Assembly: GCA_018895795.1 (NCBI GenBank)
Contig: JAHINZ010000102.1
Coordinates: forward strand, 1-21,892
Source of the DNA: Alphaproteobacteria bacterium
Lineage (GTDB): Bacteria; Pseudomonadota; Alphaproteobacteria; Caulobacterales; Caulobacteraceae
Length of the DNA: 21,892 nucleotides
Reading direction: 5' to 3'
This document shows, in pieces, positions 21,672-21,892 of the stretch. Every line of letters begins with the position of its first letter. Position 1 is the stretch's first letter. Position numbers and translations under genes: made by a program. The notes under the pieces were generated by a model. That model was not told the origin of the DNA. It searched no databases and saw only the letters and a list, made by a program, of their open reading frames with translations.

Positions 21672-21892
21672 TCAATCCGGCGCCAGCCGATAGCCGATCC
21701 CGCGCACGGTCTGCAGGTAGCGGGGGTTCTTGGGGTCCGGCTCGATCTTGCGGCGCAGGCGGGTGACCTGGACGTCGATGGCGCGGCCGGTGGCGTCGGC
21801 GGTGTCGCGGGCCAGTTCCAGCCGGTCGACCGGCTCGTGGGCCGAGCGGGCCAGGCGGCGCATCAGGGCGACCTCGGCCTCGGTCAGGCGCA
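21672..21892 (-). CDS. OmpR-family response regulator, C-terminal DNA-binding part (5' end beyond the window)
   Basis: Only the last 73 codons are visible and the frame stays open to the window edge. The visible sequence begins LTEAEVALMRRLARSAHEPVDR and ends VQVTRLRRKIEPDPKNPRYLQTVRGIGYRLAPD. This is the winged-helix Trans_reg_C domain, including the recognition helix DVQVTRLRRKIE and the wing with RGIGYRL. The receiver domain lies outside the window. It is transcribed ahead of the EnvZ-type kinase gene and is its probable partner. The regulon cannot be inferred from what is visible. Confidence 0.93.
   Translation of the reverse strand, partial: RLTEAEVALMRRLARSAHEPVDRLELARDTADATGRAIDVQVTRLRRKIEPDPKNPRYLQTVRGIGYRLAPD

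Overview
The window is GC-rich, densely coded DNA from an alphaproteobacterium. The gene repertoire and intergenic repeats look most like Caulobacterales (Caulobacter or a close relative). This is an inference from gene families and order, because no rRNA or other taxonomic marker is present. I see no tRNA, rRNA, CRISPR array, phage, transposase gene, defence island or biosynthetic cluster. Most genes are core housekeeping genes, and the unusual material lies in the repeats, gene order and a few divergent paralogues.

Layout. 1-814 is the end of the cytochrome c1 gene (petC), with a terminator that reads into the convergent neighbour. 838-4311 (minus) holds a secreted retropepsin-like protein, two tandem dienelactone hydrolase paralogues and the GTPase gene ychF. 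A pirin gene (4431-5276, plus) diverges from ychF. 5305-12327 (minus) runs, in transcription order, prs, a large lipoprotein gene, rplY, pth, a FAD-dependent oxidoreductase gene and two SAM methyltransferase genes. This looks like the widespread prs-rplY-pth-ychF neighbourhood opened up by accessory genes. 12844-14388 (plus) is a soluble PAS hybrid histidine kinase. 14519-17382 (minus) is a tight lgt-NDUFAF7-like methyltransferase-pgeF operon. 17498-20055 (plus) carries ubiK, a YbjN-domain gene, proC and a TetR/COQ9-like gene. 20172-21892 (minus) is an EnvZ-type sensor kinase and the C-terminal end of its OmpR-type regulator.

How the genes relate. Respiration and quinone themes recur: cytochrome c1, UbiK, a COQ9-like protein, and a homologue of a complex I assembly methyltransferase. 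Translation themes also recur: L25, Pth and YchF. Cell envelope genes include lgt, pgeF, a lipoprotein that Lgt would modify, and an EnvZ-type kinase.

The most notable structural signal is a set of REP-like nested palindromes between 9.2 and 21.7 kb. One lies in frame inside the NDUFAF7-like methyltransferase gene (43 codons). Two related copies in direct orientation bracket the EnvZ-type kinase. Two others flank proC, one in its leader and one starting on the last base of its stop codon. I could run no database search, so family assignments rest on motifs read directly from the sequence.
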